A stretch of DNA of 64,000 nt. Source: Mycobacterium pseudokansasii (lineage in GTDB: Bacteria > Actinomycetota > Actinomycetes > Mycobacteriales > Mycobacteriaceae). The position numbers and the translations under genes are program-made. Below are positions 8,260-19,517 of the stretch, one piece after another. Each line of letters opens with the position of its first letter. Position 1 is the first letter of the stretch. The notes beneath the pieces are model-generated. The model did not search any database and had not been told where the DNA came from. It saw nothing but the letters and a program-made list of their open reading frames with translations. The stretch covers positions 1,364,001 through 1,428,000 of the forward strand of contig NZ_UPHU01000001.1 in assembly GCF_900566075.1 (NCBI RefSeq). Reading direction: 5' to 3'.

Positions 8260-9896
8260 AGGGGAATGTTCCCGTGCTTCTTCGGCGGCTGCTGCGCGAT
8301 CTTGCGTTCCAGCAGCCGCAACGCCGTACCGACGTAGCCGCGGGTGTACGACGGCGGGATCACCGCGTCGACGTACCCGCGCTCAGCCGCGATATAAGGG
8401 TTGACCAGCGTGTCCTCGTATTCCTGCTGCAGTTGTAGCCGCAGCGCGTCAACGTCCTCGCCATCCTTCGCCGCCTGCGCGAGCTGCTGGCGGTACACGA
8501 AGCCGACGGCGCCGGAAGCACCCATCACCGCGATCTGCGCGGTCGGCCAGGCCAGGTTGACGTCGCAGCCCATGTCTTTGGAGCCCATCACGCAGTACGC
8601 GCCGCCATAGGCCTTGCGGGTGATGACGGTGATCTTGGGGACGGTGGCCTCGCCGTAGGCGTAGAGCAGCTTGGCGCCGCGGCGGATGATGCCGTTGTAT
8701 TCCTGATCGGTGCCGGGCAGGAAGCCCGGAACATCGACGAACATCACGATCGGAATGTTGAAGCAGTCGCAGGTCCGCACAAAGCGGGCCGCCTTCTCCG
8801 AAGCGTTGATGTCCAGGCAGCCGGCGAATTGGGTGGGCTGGTTGGCGACGATCCCCACCGGCCGGCCCTCGATGCGCCCGAACCCGACGATGATGTTCTG
8901 CGCGTAGCCGGCCTGGATCTCGAGAAACTCGTCCTCGTCGAGGATGCGAGTGACGACCTCGTGCATGTCGTAGGGCTGGTTCGGGGAGTCGGGGATCAGG
9001 GTGTCCAGCTCGAGGTCCTCGTCGGTGAGGTTGTCTTCTACCGGCCCTGCCGGGGCCTCCGTCTGGTAGCGCGGTGGGTCGGTGAAGTTGTTGGGCGGCA
9101 GATAGCTCAGCAGCTCGCGAACGTAGTCGAAGGCATCCTGTTCGCCGGACGCGACGTAGTGCGCGGTACCCGATTTGACCATGTGGGTGTGGCCACCGCC
9201 GAGTTCCTCCATGGTGACGTCCTCGCCGGTGACCGTCTTGATGACGTCGGGTCCGGTGATGAACATCTGGCTGGTCTGGTCCACCATGACGACGAAATCG
9301 GTCAGCGCGGGGGAGTAGACGTGCCCGCCGGCCGCGGCGCCCATGATCAGCGAGATCTGCGGGATAACGCCGGAGGCCAGGATGTTGTTGCGGAAAATCC
9401 GACTGTAGAGGCCGAGCGAGACGACGCCTTCCTGAATACGCGCGCCCGCGCCGTCGTTGATGCCGATCAGCGGACGGCCGGTCTTGACCGCCAATTCCTG
9501 CACCTTGACGATCTTCTCGCCGTACACCTCGCCGAGGCTGCCGCCGAACACGGTGGCGTCCTGGCTGAAGATGCACACGTCGCGGCCGTCGATGGTGCCG
9601 TATCCGGTGACCACCCCGTCGCCGAGCGGACGGTTGTTCTCCAGGCCGAAGTTGGTGCTGCGGTGCCGTGCCAGCGCGTCCAGCTCGACGAACGAATCCT
9701 CGTCGAGCAGTGCGTAGATGCGCTCCCGGGCGGTCAGCTTGCCTTTGGCATGGACCTTCTCGATAGCCGTCTCACCGACCGGATGCAGGGACTCTGCGCG
9801 ACGCTTGTGCAGCTCCGCGAGCTTGCCCGCGGTGGTGTGGATGTCGATGGTGTGCTCGGCGGCGGGCTCGGCAGTATGGTCGGTAACGCTCGTCAT
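8256..9896 (-). CDS. accD5: Propionyl/acyl-CoA carboxylase beta subunit (carboxyltransferase)
   Basis: 546-aa carboxyltransferase that moves CO2 from biotin on AccA3 to propionyl- or acetyl-CoA, supplying methylmalonyl-CoA for branched cell-wall lipids. The N-terminal crotonase half has [40 protein letters not shown] and the oxyanion loop [20 protein letters not shown]. The C-terminal half has [20 protein letters not shown] and [16 protein letters not shown]. Length matches M. tuberculosis AccD5 (548 aa). It is the first gene of accD5-accE5-maf (GTGA then ATGA overlaps). The upstream 800 bp toward birA contains a minisatellite and a PE_PGRS relic. Confidence 0.97.
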   Translation of the reverse strand: MTSVTDHTAEPAAEHTIDIHTTAGKLAELHKRRAESLHPVGETAIEKVHAKGKLTARERIYALLDEDSFVELDALARHRSTNFGLENNRPLGDGVVTGYGTIDGRDVCIFSQDATVFGGSLGEVYGEKIVKVQELAVKTGRPLIGINDGAGARIQEGVVSLGLYSRIFRNNILASGVIPQISLIMGAAAGGHVYSPALTDFVVMVDQTSQMFITGPDVIKTVTGEDVTMEELGGGHTHMVKSGTAHYVASGEQDAFDYVRELLSYLPPNNFTDPPRYQTEAPAGPVEDNLTDEDLELDTLIPDSPNQPYDMHEVVTRILDEDEFLEIQAGYAQNIIVGFGRIEGRPVGIVANQPTQFAGCLDINASEKAARFVRTCDCFNIPIVMFVDVPGFLPGTDQEYNGIIRRGAKLLYAYGEATVPKITVITRKAYGGAYCVMGSKDMGCDVNLAWPTAQIAVMGASGAVGFVYRQQLAQAAKDGEDVDALRLQLQQEYEDTLVNPYIAAERGYVDAVIPPSYTRGYVGTALRLLERKIAQQPPKKHGNIPL

Positions 9897-10016
9897 GGGA
9901 GTCGATGGTATCGGCAGCCACTTCGTGCGCCGTCAGGAAGCCCGAGCTTGTCTCACCCATCCTGGGTGGCCGGCTGTGCTGACGACCCGTCTGGACGGTC
10001 CCACGTCGAACAGTGC

Positions 10017-10092
10017 CCACAATGGCCCCACAATGGCCCCACAATGGCCCCACAATGGCCCCACAATGGCCCCACAATGGCCCCACAATGGC
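10017..10092. repeat. 11-bp tandem repeat (minisatellite)
   Basis: The unit AATGGCCCCAC repeats with an exact 11-bp period, starting at 10021, 10032, 10043, 10054, 10065 and 10076, with a diverging seventh copy at 10087. Six copies are perfect. It sits 120 bp upstream of accD5 in non-coding DNA. The period is not a multiple of three, so it is not a coding repeat. Confidence 0.95.
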
Positions 10093-10134
10093 TCTGACAG
10101 CGCTTCGCCGCCGTTCACCGGCTGTGCCCGGCAG

Positions 10135-10449
10135 GCCTTTCACGTCCCGCCGGCCCCGCGGTCGCCGCCTTGGCCGCTGTTTGCCCCCGTGGCCGAACAG
10201 TAACCCGCCGGCCCCGCCGGCCTGCCCTGGGGCGCCGTCTGCGCCGTTTCCGATCAGGGAGCACCCCAACGTGTCCGGAAAACAGCGCCGCTACCGCCGC
10301 GACACCTCATCAGCGGGGCAACCATCACCCCGGCGGTCGGGGCCACGGCATTGGCCGCGCTGATCGTCGAGCCTGATCGTCGAGCCGAGCCTTTCCAGAT
10401 TCGCCGCAGCCGAAGTCAGCATCTCCGGGACCGCTATCACAGTTGACAT
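10135..10449 (-). pseudogene. PE_PGRS gene relic
   Basis: Minus-strand ATG at 10449 opens a PE domain start (MSTVIAVPEMLTSAAANLER, then LGSTI), which loses frame after about 25 residues (ADEVS reappears and then stops). Downstream, in another frame, is the typical PGRS entry LIGNGADGAPGQAGGAGGLL followed by FGHGG. A further frame then reads NSGQGGDRGAGGT up to a stop near 10135. Most of the usual 99-residue PE domain and nearly all of the PGRS tail are gone. PE_PGRS genes are confined to a subset of slow growers, which helps place the host. Confidence 0.8.
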
Positions 10450-10698
10450 TACGTATTCTCCGCTCGGCCGATGGCGATCCCCAGGTCTGAGGAGAATATC
10501 GGGATGCCTGCCCGGCGTTCGGCGTTGTGACGGCTTCCCGGATGGTCTGATACGGACCAGCCCGGCGGTCAACGTCTGGAGCGCGGCCAGGCGGATCATC
10601 CCCAGCGATTCACCTGGCGGCCCACAGTCGTAGAGCCGTGGCGGGAACAGCCCGGACCGGCGTCGTTGAGGTTCTCCGGGGCGTGCCTAGGCTGAGCC
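10450..10698. other. Intergenic region before birA
   Basis: Between the PE_PGRS relic start and birA I see no gene. It holds the former promoter side of the relic and the birA promoter. Short open frames here have no protein-like features. Confidence 0.5.
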
Positions 10699-11508
10699 GT
10701 GATGAACCGGGATCAGCTCAGGCCGCCACTCGATGCCGCGGCCTTGCGTGCCGAGGCGATCGGCTCGGGATGGCGCCAACTCGACGTGGTGGAGCGGACC
10801 GGCTCCACCAACACCGATCTGCTCGAGCGCGCGGCCTCCGGAGTCGATATCGACAGGGCGGTCTTGATCGCCGAGCACCAAACCGCCGGACGCGGACGCC
10901 ATGGCCGAGGCTGGACGGCCGCGCCCCGTGCGCAGATCACCATGTCGGTCGGCGTGCGTATCGACCGCGTCGCCACCGCCGCGTGGGGCTGGCTGTCGCT
11001 GGCTACCGGGCTGGCGGTGATCGACGCGGTCACCCCGCTGATCGCAGCCGGCGGGAGTGAAGCACGCCTGAAGTGGCCCAACGACGTGCTGGCCGGGTCT
11101 GCCGCAGCCATGGGCAAGCTGGCCGGCATCCTGGCCGAGGTCGCCCAACCGTTCGCGGTGATCGGTGTCGGACTCAACGTCACGCAGGACCCCGAGGAGG
11201 TCGACGGTCCCGGGGCGACGTCGTTGTTCGACCTCGGCGTGCCGGAACCGGACCGGAACCAACTGATCCCCGGGCTGTTACGAGGCCTCGCGGCACGGAT
11301 CGCCCAGTGGCGCGACGCAGACGCGCAACTGGCGGCCGACTACCGGGCCCGCAGCCTGACCATCGGGTCGCGCGTGCGGGTGCAGCTGCCCGGGGGGAAG
11401 GACGTCGTCGGGATCGCGCGCGACATCGACGACCAGGGCCGGCTCTGTGTCGACACCGGGGGTGAGCCAGTGCTGGTGTCAGCCGGTGACGTGGCGCATC
11501 TGCGTTAG
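10699..11508 (+). CDS. birA: Biotin-protein ligase (class I, no DNA-binding domain)
   Basis: 269-aa ligase that adenylates biotin and attaches it to carrier lysines such as the one in AccA3. Visible motifs are RTGSTNTDLLERA, the biotinyl-adenylate loop GRGRHGRGW, KWPNDVLAG and AGILAEVAQPFAVIGVGLNV. There is no N-terminal helix-turn-helix, so it is not a biotin-operon repressor. The start is GTG 10699, with ATG 10702 equally possible. It corresponds to Rv3279c (266 aa). It starts divergently about 800 bp from accD5, whose partner AccA3 it should serve. Confidence 0.95.
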   Translation: MMNRDQLRPPLDAAALRAEAIGSGWRQLDVVERTGSTNTDLLERAASGVDIDRAVLIAEHQTAGRGRHGRGWTAAPRAQITMSVGVRIDRVATAAWGWLSLATGLAVIDAVTPLIAAGGSEARLKWPNDVLAGSAAAMGKLAGILAEVAQPFAVIGVGLNVTQDPEEVDGPGATSLFDLGVPEPDRNQLIPGLLRGLAARIAQWRDADAQLAADYRARSLTIGSRVRVQLPGGKDVVGIARDIDDQGRLCVDTGGEPVLVSAGDVAHLR

Positions 11509-11522
11509 TTAAGGTCGCCACC

Positions 11523-12041
11523 ATGAGGTATCCGGACAACGCCATGGCCGCCGGCGAGCAGGTGGTCCTGCATCGCCACCCGCACTGGAAACGGCTGATC
11601 TGGCCGGTCGTGGTGCTGATCCTGGTCACCGGCCTGGCCGCGCTGGGTTCCGGGTTCGTCAACTCGACACAGTGGCCGCAGCTCACCAAGAACATCCTGC
11701 ACGGCGTCATCTGGGGCATCTGGCTGGTGATCGTCGGCTGGGGCACGCTGTGGCCGTTCCTGAGCTGGCTGACCACGCATTTCGTCGTCACCAACCGGCG
11801 GGTGATGTTTCGGCACGGCGTGCTGACCCGAACCGGGATCGACATCCCGTTGGCACGGATCAACAGCGTGGAGTTTCGTGACCGGATTACCGAACGGATG
11901 TTTCGCACCGGGACGCTCATCATCGAGTCGGCGTCACACGATCCGCTGGAATTCCCCGACATTCCGCGCCTACGTGAAGTGCACGCGCTGCTGTATCACG
12001 AAGTTTTCGACACCCTGGGCTCGGAGGAAGCGCCCAGCTGA
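11523..12041 (+). CDS. Membrane protein with bacterial PH (bPH2) domain
   Basis: 172-aa membrane protein matching Rv3278c in length. Two hydrophobic helices lie at about residues 26-45 (LIWPVVVLILVTGLAALGSG) and 62-85 (IWGIWLVIVGWGTLWPFL). They are followed by a bPH2 domain with FVVTNRRVMFRHGVLTRTGI and IPLARINSVEF. The function of these domains in mycobacteria is not established. It follows birA by 14 bp and probably shares its transcript. Its 3' end overlaps the tail of the convergent GtrA gene by 46 bp. Confidence 0.9.
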   Translation: MRYPDNAMAAGEQVVLHRHPHWKRLIWPVVVLILVTGLAALGSGFVNSTQWPQLTKNILHGVIWGIWLVIVGWGTLWPFLSWLTTHFVVTNRRVMFRHGVLTRTGIDIPLARINSVEFRDRITERMFRTGTLIIESASHDPLEFPDIPRLREVHALLYHEVFDTLGSEEAPS

Positions 12042-12664
12042 GCCAACCGGCCGGTCCGGTTCCTCTTACTGCGCCAGGCGCGCAGCAGAGTGACGTTGCC
12101 GCCCTCGAGGGTGTCCTCCAACACCTCGGCGATTCCGCCGGCGGTGAGCGCCGATTCCAGCGCCTTGTCCGGGTTGCGGGCGAACTCGTCGGGGAATACC
12201 CAGCGCCGGAACGCCCAGAACCGAAACGCCATCTGCAGCAGGTTGCCGATGATGTAGGCGGAGACGAAGTCGGCGATATTTTCCACCGTCAACGACACCA
12301 TTGGCACCCGCAGCTGCAGGACGTAGCTGGAGACCCACAGCGGAGCCATGCTCAGCAGCACCCCGACGCCGCTGAACGCGAAGAACAGCAGTGCCTCATG
12401 GTGGCGTTCGCGGCCGCCGCGGTCGCGAAAGCTCCATTCCCGGTTGAGCACGTAGGACGCGATGACGGCGACGATCCCGGCGATCACCTTGGCCGTTACC
12501 GGCTTGGGCTCGAGAATCGTCAGCTTCAGCGTGTAGAAAATTGCCGAGTCGATGATGAATGTGGTGCCGCCGACGATGGCGAATTTGATCAGCTCATGGT
12601 GGCGCTGCGCATAGGGCTGAACCACCCCGGGAAGGCGCGCAATCGTGGCATCGGCAAAGGACAC
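11996..12664 (-). CDS. GtrA-family membrane protein
   Basis: 222-aa protein with four predicted membrane helices: FAIVGGTTFIIDSAIFYTL, VIAGIVAVIASYVLNREWSF, a helix around LLFFAFSGVGVLLSMAPLWV, and one around IADFVSAYIIGNLLQMAFRF. This is the GtrA/DPMS architecture seen in proteins that help flip polyprenyl-linked sugars. It corresponds to Rv3277 (272 aa, recalled), so this copy appears shorter. The C-terminal tail of about 60 residues is soluble and overlaps the opposite gene by 46 bp. Confidence 0.88.
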   Translation of the reverse strand: MSFADATIARLPGVVQPYAQRHHELIKFAIVGGTTFIIDSAIFYTLKLTILEPKPVTAKVIAGIVAVIASYVLNREWSFRDRGGRERHHEALLFFAFSGVGVLLSMAPLWVSSYVLQLRVPMVSLTVENIADFVSAYIIGNLLQMAFRFWAFRRWVFPDEFARNPDKALESALTAGGIAEVLEDTLEGGNVTLLRAWRSKRNRTGRLAQLGASSEPRVSKTS

Positions 12665-12763
12665 AACACGTCAGTGTACGGATCGACGCGAAATCGACGC
12701 AAAATGCTACATAACGATCTGGTACTGCAGCCGTCAAACACGCCGGTGGCGGGCCATGACACC

Positions 12764-14092
12764 ATGGTGCCCGTGCCGAGTTCCCGCACCCCGATAGTGG
12801 CCCCGCTGGTCGCCATGGTCGGCGGTGGTCAGCTTGCCCGGATGACCCACCAGGCCGCCATCGCGCTGGGTCAGAACCTGCGCGTCTTGGCCACCTCGGC
12901 CGACGAGTCGGCGGCGCAGGTGACGCCCAATGTGGTGATCGGGTCGCACACCGACATCGACGACCTGCGCCGCGTCGCGGCCGGGGCTCACGTGCTCACT
13001 TTCGACCACGAGCACGTCCCGACCGAGCTGCTGGAAAAGCTGGTCGCCGAAGGCGTCAACGTGGCGCCCCCGCCGCAGGCCCTGGTGCACGCCCAGGACA
13101 AGTTCGTGATGCGGCAGAAGTTGGCGGCCCTGGGCGCCCCGGTGCCGCGCTACATCGGCATCGAGAGGCTCGACGACCTGCACTGCCTGGACGGGTTCGC
13201 CGGGCAGGCGGACGCACCGCTGGTGGTCAAGGCGGTTCGCGGCGGCTACGACGGCCGGGGCGTGCGCATGGCGCGCGACCTCGCCGATGCCCGTGACATC
13301 GCGCACGACTACCTGACCAATGGTGTGGCGGTGCTGGTCGAGGAGCGGGTGGCGCTGCGCCGGGAACTGTCGGCGCTGGTGGCGCGGTCACCGTTCGGCC
13401 AGGGCGCGGCCTGGCCGGTGGTCCAGACGGTGCAACGCGACGGCATCTGCGTCCAGGTGATCGCGCCCGCGCCGGAGCTGACCGGCGACTCGGCCGCGGC
13501 CGCGCAGCAGCTGGCGTTGCGGCTGGCCGCCGAATTGGGTGTGGTGGGGGTGCTCGCCCTCGAGCTCTTCGAGACGACCGACGGCACGCTGCTGGTCAAC
13601 GAACTCGCGATGCGGCCGCACAACTCCGGGCACTGGACCATGGACGGGTCCCGGACCAGTCAGTTCGAGCAGCATCTGCGCGCGGTGCTCGACTATCCGC
13701 TCGGCGACACCGACGCGATCGTTCCGGTAACGGTGATGGCCAACGTGCTCGGCGCCGCCGCCCCGCCGGCAATGTCGCTCGACGAGCGAGTGCACCACCT
13801 GTTCGCGCGGATGCCCGACGCCAAGGTCCACCTGTACGGCAAGGCGGAGCGGCCCGGCCGCAAGGTGGGACACCTCAACTTCCTCGGCGCCGACGGTACT
13901 GACCTGCAACAGCTGCGGGAACGCGCCGATCTTGCCGCGCATTGGTTGTCACATGCACAGTGGACCGACGGATGGGATCCCCATGCCGCCGGCGACGATG
14001 CACTGGGGGCACGCCCCCCGAAGCGGGAGGTACCCCCTCCCGCTTGGGAGGGAGGAAGCGAAGTGGAGGCGCGACGGATGGGATCCGCATGA
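12764..14092 (+). CDS. purK: 5-(carboxyamino)imidazole ribonucleotide synthase
   Basis: 442-aa ATP-grasp enzyme that carboxylates AIR to N5-CAIR in purine synthesis; its product goes to PurE. Motifs are [52 protein letters not shown] and [16 protein letters not shown]. The ATG at 12764 ([10 protein letters not shown]) agrees with the known mycobacterial N-terminus; the frame extends further upstream without homology. The last 35 or so codons cross an inserted palindromic element (13967-14091), so the C-terminal tail is not conserved enzyme sequence. The stop overlaps purE as ATGA. Confidence 0.96.
   Translation: MVPVPSSRTPIVAPLVAMVGGGQLARMTHQAAIALGQNLRVLATSADESAAQVTPNVVIGSHTDIDDLRRVAAGAHVLTFDHEHVPTELLEKLVAEGVNVAPPPQALVHAQDKFVMRQKLAALGAPVPRYIGIERLDDLHCLDGFAGQADAPLVVKAVRGGYDGRGVRMARDLADARDIAHDYLTNGVAVLVEERVALRRELSALVARSPFGQGAAWPVVQTVQRDGICVQVIAPAPELTGDSAAAAQQLALRLAAELGVVGVLALELFETTDGTLLVNELAMRPHNSGHWTMDGSRTSQFEQHLRAVLDYPLGDTDAIVPVTVMANVLGAAAPPAMSLDERVHHLFARMPDAKVHLYGKAERPGRKVGHLNFLGADGTDLQQLRERADLAAHWLSHAQWTDGWDPHAAGDDALGARPPKREVPPPAWEGGSEVEARRMGSA
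13967..14091. repeat. Palindromic element flanked by 19-bp direct repeats at the purK-purE junction
   Basis: A 19-bp sequence (GACGGATGGGATCC then one variable base and CATG) occurs at 13967-13985 and 14073-14091 with one mismatch. Between them lie GGGGGC-ACG-CCCCCC (14005-14019) and a perfect 10-bp hairpin AAGCGGGAGG / CCTCCCGCTT (14021-14030 and 14036-14045) with a 5-base loop. The second direct repeat contains the purE start codon. The layout looks like a small inserted element that duplicated its target. Confidence 0.8.
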
Positions 14093-14604
14093 CCGAACAG
14101 CCCCGGGTCGCGGTGATCATGGGCAGCGACAGCGACTGGTCGGTGATGGCCGACGCCGCCGCGGCGCTGGCCGAATTCGACGTCCCGACCGAGGTGCGGG
14201 TGGTGTCGGCGCATCGCACCCCGGCGCTGATGTTCGACTACGCACGCGGTGCGGCCGACCGCGGCATCGAGATCATCATCGCCGGCGCCGGCGGCGCCGC
14301 CCACCTTCCCGGTATGGTCGCCTCCGCCACGCCGCTACCGGTGATCGGGGTGCCGGTGCCCCTGGCCCGGCTCGACGGCCTGGACTCGCTGCTGTCGATC
14401 GTGCAGATGCCGGCCGGGGTGCCGGTGGCTACGGTGTCCATCGGCGGGGCGCGCAACGCCGGCCTGCTGGCGGTGCGGATGCTGGGGTCGTCTGATCCCC
14501 AGTTGCGGGCGCGAGTCATGGCATTCCAGGACCGGCTGGCCGAGACCGTCCGGGCCAAGGATGCGGAACTGCAGAATCGTGCGGGTAAGTTAACCCGCGA
14601 CTAG
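14089..14604 (+). CDS. purE: N5-CAIR mutase (PurE catalytic subunit)
   Basis: 171-aa class I PurE converting N5-CAIR to CAIR. It shows the substrate loop [19 protein letters not shown], the catalytic-region motif VVSAHRTP, and [17 protein letters not shown]. The start ATG 14089 overlaps the purK stop (ATGA) and gives the usual length; in-frame upstream codons to 13942 have no family similarity. The coupling with purK fits the shared pathway and substrate transfer. Confidence 0.96.
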   Translation: MTEQPRVAVIMGSDSDWSVMADAAAALAEFDVPTEVRVVSAHRTPALMFDYARGAADRGIEIIIAGAGGAAHLPGMVASATPLPVIGVPVPLARLDGLDSLLSIVQMPAGVPVATVSIGGARNAGLLAVRMLGSSDPQLRARVMAFQDRLAETVRAKDAELQNRAGKLTRD

Positions 14605-14628
14605 AAGGAGACTAGGAGGGCTCGTACA

Positions 14629-15798
14629 ATGGCTGGTTGGTCCGGAAACCCGTCGTTCGATGTGTTCCAGCTGCCCGAAGAGCACCAGGAGTTGCGGGCG
14701 GCGATTCGCGCGCTGGCAGAAAAGGAAATCGCTCCTCATGCCGCGGACGTGGACGAGAATTCGCGGTTCCCGCAGGAGGCGCTGGATGCGCTCAACGCCT
14801 CCGGCTTCAACGCGGTGCACGTGCCCGAGGAGTACGGCGGCCAGGGAGCCGACTCGGTGGCGGCCTGCATCGTCATCGAGGAGGTCGCCCGTGTCGACGC
14901 GTCCGCCTCGTTGATTCCCGCCGTCAACAAACTGGGCACCATGGGCCTGATCCTGCGCGGCTCCGAGGAGTTGAAGAAGCAGGTGTTGCCGCAGGTCGCG
15001 GATGGCACGGCGATGGCCTCCTACGCCCTGAGTGAGCGCGAGGCCGGCAGCGACGCGGCATCGATGCGCACCCGCGCCAAGGCCGACGGCGACGAATGGA
15101 TTCTCAACGGCGCCAAGTGCTGGATCACCAACGGCGGCAAATCGTCGTGGTACACGGTGATGGCGGTGACCGACCCGGACAAGGGCGCCAGCGGCATCTC
15201 GGCGTTCATGGTGCACAAGGACGACGAGGGCTTCACCGTCGGTCCCAAGGAACGCAAGCTCGGAATCAAGGGTTCGCCCACCACGGAGCTGTACTTCGAG
15301 AACTGCCGCATCCCGGGCGACCGGATCATCGGCGAGCCGGGCACCGGTTTCAAGACGGCGCTGGCGACGCTGGACCACACCCGCCCCACCATCGGCGCCC
15401 AGGCCGTGGGGATCGCCCAGGGCGCGCTGGACGCCGCCATCGCCTACACCAAGGACCGCAAGCAGTTCGGCGAGTCGATCAGCACCTTCCAGGCCGTGCA
15501 ATTCATGCTCGCCGACATGGCGATGAAGGTGGAGGCGGCGCGGTTGATGGTCTACTCCGCTGCCGCACGCGCCGAGCGCGGCGAGCAGAACTTGGGTTTC
15601 ATCTCCGCGGCGTCGAAATGCTTTGCTTCCGACGTCGCGATGGAGGTCACCACCGACGCGGTCCAACTGTTCGGCGGCGCCGGCTACACCATCGACTTCC
15701 CGGTCGAGCGAATGATGCGCGACGCCAAGATCACTCAGATCTACGAGGGCACCAACCAGATCCAGCGCGTGGTGATGTCGCGGGCGTTGCTGCGCTGA
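14629..15798 (+). CDS. fadE25: Acyl-CoA dehydrogenase FadE25
   Basis: 389-aa FAD acyl-CoA dehydrogenase, same length as Rv3274c. Signatures are YALSEREAGSDAASMRTRAK, WITNGGKSSWYTVMAV, and the C-terminal VERMMRDAKITQIYEGTNQI. The Glu in YEGTNQ is the family catalytic base position. It catalyses alpha-beta dehydrogenation of acyl-CoA in beta-oxidation or branched-chain catabolism; the chain-length preference cannot be read. It follows purE by 24 bp with its own GGAGG-like site before ATG 14629. Confidence 0.96.
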   Translation: MAGWSGNPSFDVFQLPEEHQELRAAIRALAEKEIAPHAADVDENSRFPQEALDALNASGFNAVHVPEEYGGQGADSVAACIVIEEVARVDASASLIPAVNKLGTMGLILRGSEELKKQVLPQVADGTAMASYALSEREAGSDAASMRTRAKADGDEWILNGAKCWITNGGKSSWYTVMAVTDPDKGASGISAFMVHKDDEGFTVGPKERKLGIKGSPTTELYFENCRIPGDRIIGEPGTGFKTALATLDHTRPTIGAQAVGIAQGALDAAIAYTKDRKQFGESISTFQAVQFMLADMAMKVEAARLMVYSAAARAERGEQNLGFISAASKCFASDVAMEVTTDAVQLFGGAGYTIDFPVERMMRDAKITQIYEGTNQIQRVVMSRALLR

Positions 15799-15979
15799 CA
15801 TTCCGGGACGGGTCCACGCTCAGGATCCGCCAGTAAAGTCAAGCTCGCAGCGCTGCCGACCGTCGGGGTGGCAGGCAGGTGTGGGCACAACCGGGGACCG
15901 GCTATCGTCGGTCATCGTCGGACTCGAGCAAACGGGTACACCGCGGCCAGGGGGAGTGAGGTAGAAGGCGTGGTTATCT

Positions 15980-17205
15980 GTGCGCGCACCACGTAAGCGC
16001 GACCTGACGCCCGGGCCGGGTCCCGGCATCGCCCCCGCGGCGCAACGGCAGTCGTTGTCGTTGCTGCTGATCGAAGACGATCGGGCCGACGCCGTCCTCG
16101 TCGAAAATCTGATCGCCGACGCGGTCAGCGATATCGAGGTCAGATGGGCGCCCTCGATGGCACACGCCGAGCGCGAGTTGGACGCCGCCCGGCCCGACTG
16201 CGTGCTGCTGGACCTGAACCTTCCCGACGCCAACGGGATGGACGCGCTTGCCCGCATCGCCGAACGCGATGCCACCGTGCCGATCGTCGTGCTGACCGGG
16301 CTGAGCGACGAGTACTTCGGCGCCACTGCGGTGGCGGCGGGGGCGCAGGACTACCTGGTCAAGGGGCGGGTCGAGCCCGAAATGCTGCGGCGCGCACTGC
16401 TTTACGCGATCGAGCGCAAACGTGCCGAGCTGATCGCCGCCGATCTGCACGCAAGCCGGCTTCGCGCGCGGGAGAACGCAGTGCTCGAACGCGGCCTGCT
16501 GCCCTCCCCGCTGCTGCTGGATCGTCCGGGCGTCGACATCGTCGCCCGGTACCGGCCCAGCCGTGAAGACGCCTTGCTGTGCGGGGACTTCTACGACGTC
16601 GTCCAAACCCCGGACCGGGTTGTCCATGTCCTGATCGGTGACGTCGCCGGGCACGGCCCCAACGAGGCCGCCTTGGGCGCGGCACTGCGGATCGCCTGGC
16701 GTGCGCTGACGTTGGCCGGCGTCGACGGCGTGGAGCGGGTGCGGCGGCTGGAGCAGGTGTTGCGCGCCGAACGCACCGGCGAAGGAGTGTTCGCGACGGT
16801 GCTCAGCCTGACCATCCCGGCTGGCCCCCCGCATGGCGGCTGCATCAAGGTGATCCGGGCGGGTCATCCCGGGATGTTGTTGCACGGCGGCGGCACCGTG
16901 GAATGGCTCGAGCCACCGGCCGGCCCGGCGCTGGGCCTGCATCTGGACAACTGGCCGGAGCATGAGCTGGCGTTGCCGGCGGGCCACGGGCTGCTGCTGA
17001 TCACCGACGGACTGTTCGAGGGGTATTCGGGATCCGGGCGGCAACGCCTCGGTGAGGACGGCCTGCTGGCGCTGGCCCGCTCGCACGCGGCGCTGCCCGG
17101 TCCCGCATTCGTCGACGCGCTGATCGACGGGGCACAGCAGCGCGCCCAGTCGCTCGGCGGACTCACCGACGACATCGCCGTGCTACGTGTGGAGCGCACG
17201 ACCCG

Positions 17206-17209
<4 letters not shown>
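15980..17209 (+). CDS. Response regulator fused to PP2C (SpoIIE/RsbU-type) phosphatase
   Basis: 409 aa. An N-terminal receiver (about 27-145) has the acidic pair E32-D33-D34, the phospho-acceptor D78 in LLDLNLP, a Thr in VVLTG and K128 in YLVKGR. A linker helix leads to a SpoIIE-type PP2C domain (about 165-409) with the metal-binding GDFYD (202-206), GDVAGHG (220-226) and the late LTDDIAVL. Such proteins dephosphorylate STAS anti-sigma antagonists when their receiver is phosphorylated. The GTG start at 15980 is the only frame-consistent choice near the homology. The stop overlaps the next gene (ATGA). The gene is absent from this position in M. tuberculosis (recalled). The STAS substrate is inferred. 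Confidence 0.93.
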
Positions 17210-18827
<1,618 letters not shown>

Positions 18828-18831
<4 letters not shown>

Positions 18832-19268
18832 CATCGGCAGGCCGACCCATCGACATCCTGCTCGTCGAAGACGACCCGGGCGACGAGCTCATCACTCGAG
18901 AAGCATTCGAGCACAACAAGGTCAAGAACAGGCTCCACGTCGCGCGTGACGGAGAAGAGGGGCTGAACTACCTCTACCGTCGCGGCAAGTTCCACGATGC
19001 GCCCCGACCCGATCTGATCCTGCTCGACCTGAACCTGCCGAAGTACGACGGTCGGCAGCTGCTGGAGAAGATCAAGTCGGACCCCGACCTGTCGCGCATC
19101 CCGGTCGTGGTGCTCACCACCTCCGCGGCGGAGGAAGACATCTTGCGCAGCTACAAGTTGCATGCGAACGCCTACGTCACCAAGCCGGTCGACCTCGACC
19201 AGTTCATGACCGCGGTACGGCAGATCGACGAGTTCTTCCTGCAGGTGGTGCGGCTGCCGTCGAGCTGA
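18828..19268 (+). CDS. Single-domain response regulator (Rcp/CheY-like)
   Basis: 146 aa consisting only of a receiver domain: acidic pocket VEDDPGDE, phospho-acceptor D67 in ILLDLNLPKYDG, VVVLTTSAAEEDI and K119 in YVTKPVD. The long loop and RRGKFHDAPRPDLILLDLNL resemble the Rcp1 partners of phytochrome-like kinases. There is no output domain, so it probably shuttles phosphate or acts by protein contact. ATG 18828 overlaps the kinase stop as ATGA. It may act as a phosphate sink that tunes phosphorylation of the receiver-PP2C protein (inference). Confidence 0.93.
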
Positions 19269-19269
19269 G

Positions 19270-19517
19270 TGGTTGCCGCTCAACGAGATTCGGAGCGCCG
19301 CCGGGCAAACCAATAGCCCTCCGGCGGCGATCAGCAGCCCTGCGAACACGATCAGCGACAACGCCAGGTCATAGGACGGGTTCTGCGCCGATTTCGACGA
19401 CACGTTGGAAAACGTCCAAATCGGACAGGTCAGGTAGCCCACGGACGATCCGGGCATACCCCTTGTCACAGTTCCGTTTACCCGCGAAGGTTTACTATGT
19501 TCACCTTTGTCGTTCAT
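19270..19517 (-). other. Possible small membrane protein on the minus strand
   Basis: The 314-bp gap between the receiver gene and pstS2 has a minus-strand open frame reading VGYLTCPIWTFSNVSSKSAQ, then NPSYDLALSLIVFAGLLIAA and GGLLVCPAALR. That is a clean hydrophobic helix with a protein-like N-terminal segment. Starts at ATG 19517 or GTG 19442 are possible. After about residue 80 the frame runs on antisense to the receiver gene without a natural end, so the C-terminus may be frameshifted. I do not recognise it. Confidence 0.3.

Noticed and set aside
10017..10092. CRISPR-like array
   Set aside because: Contiguous 11-bp units without spacers, so a minisatellite.
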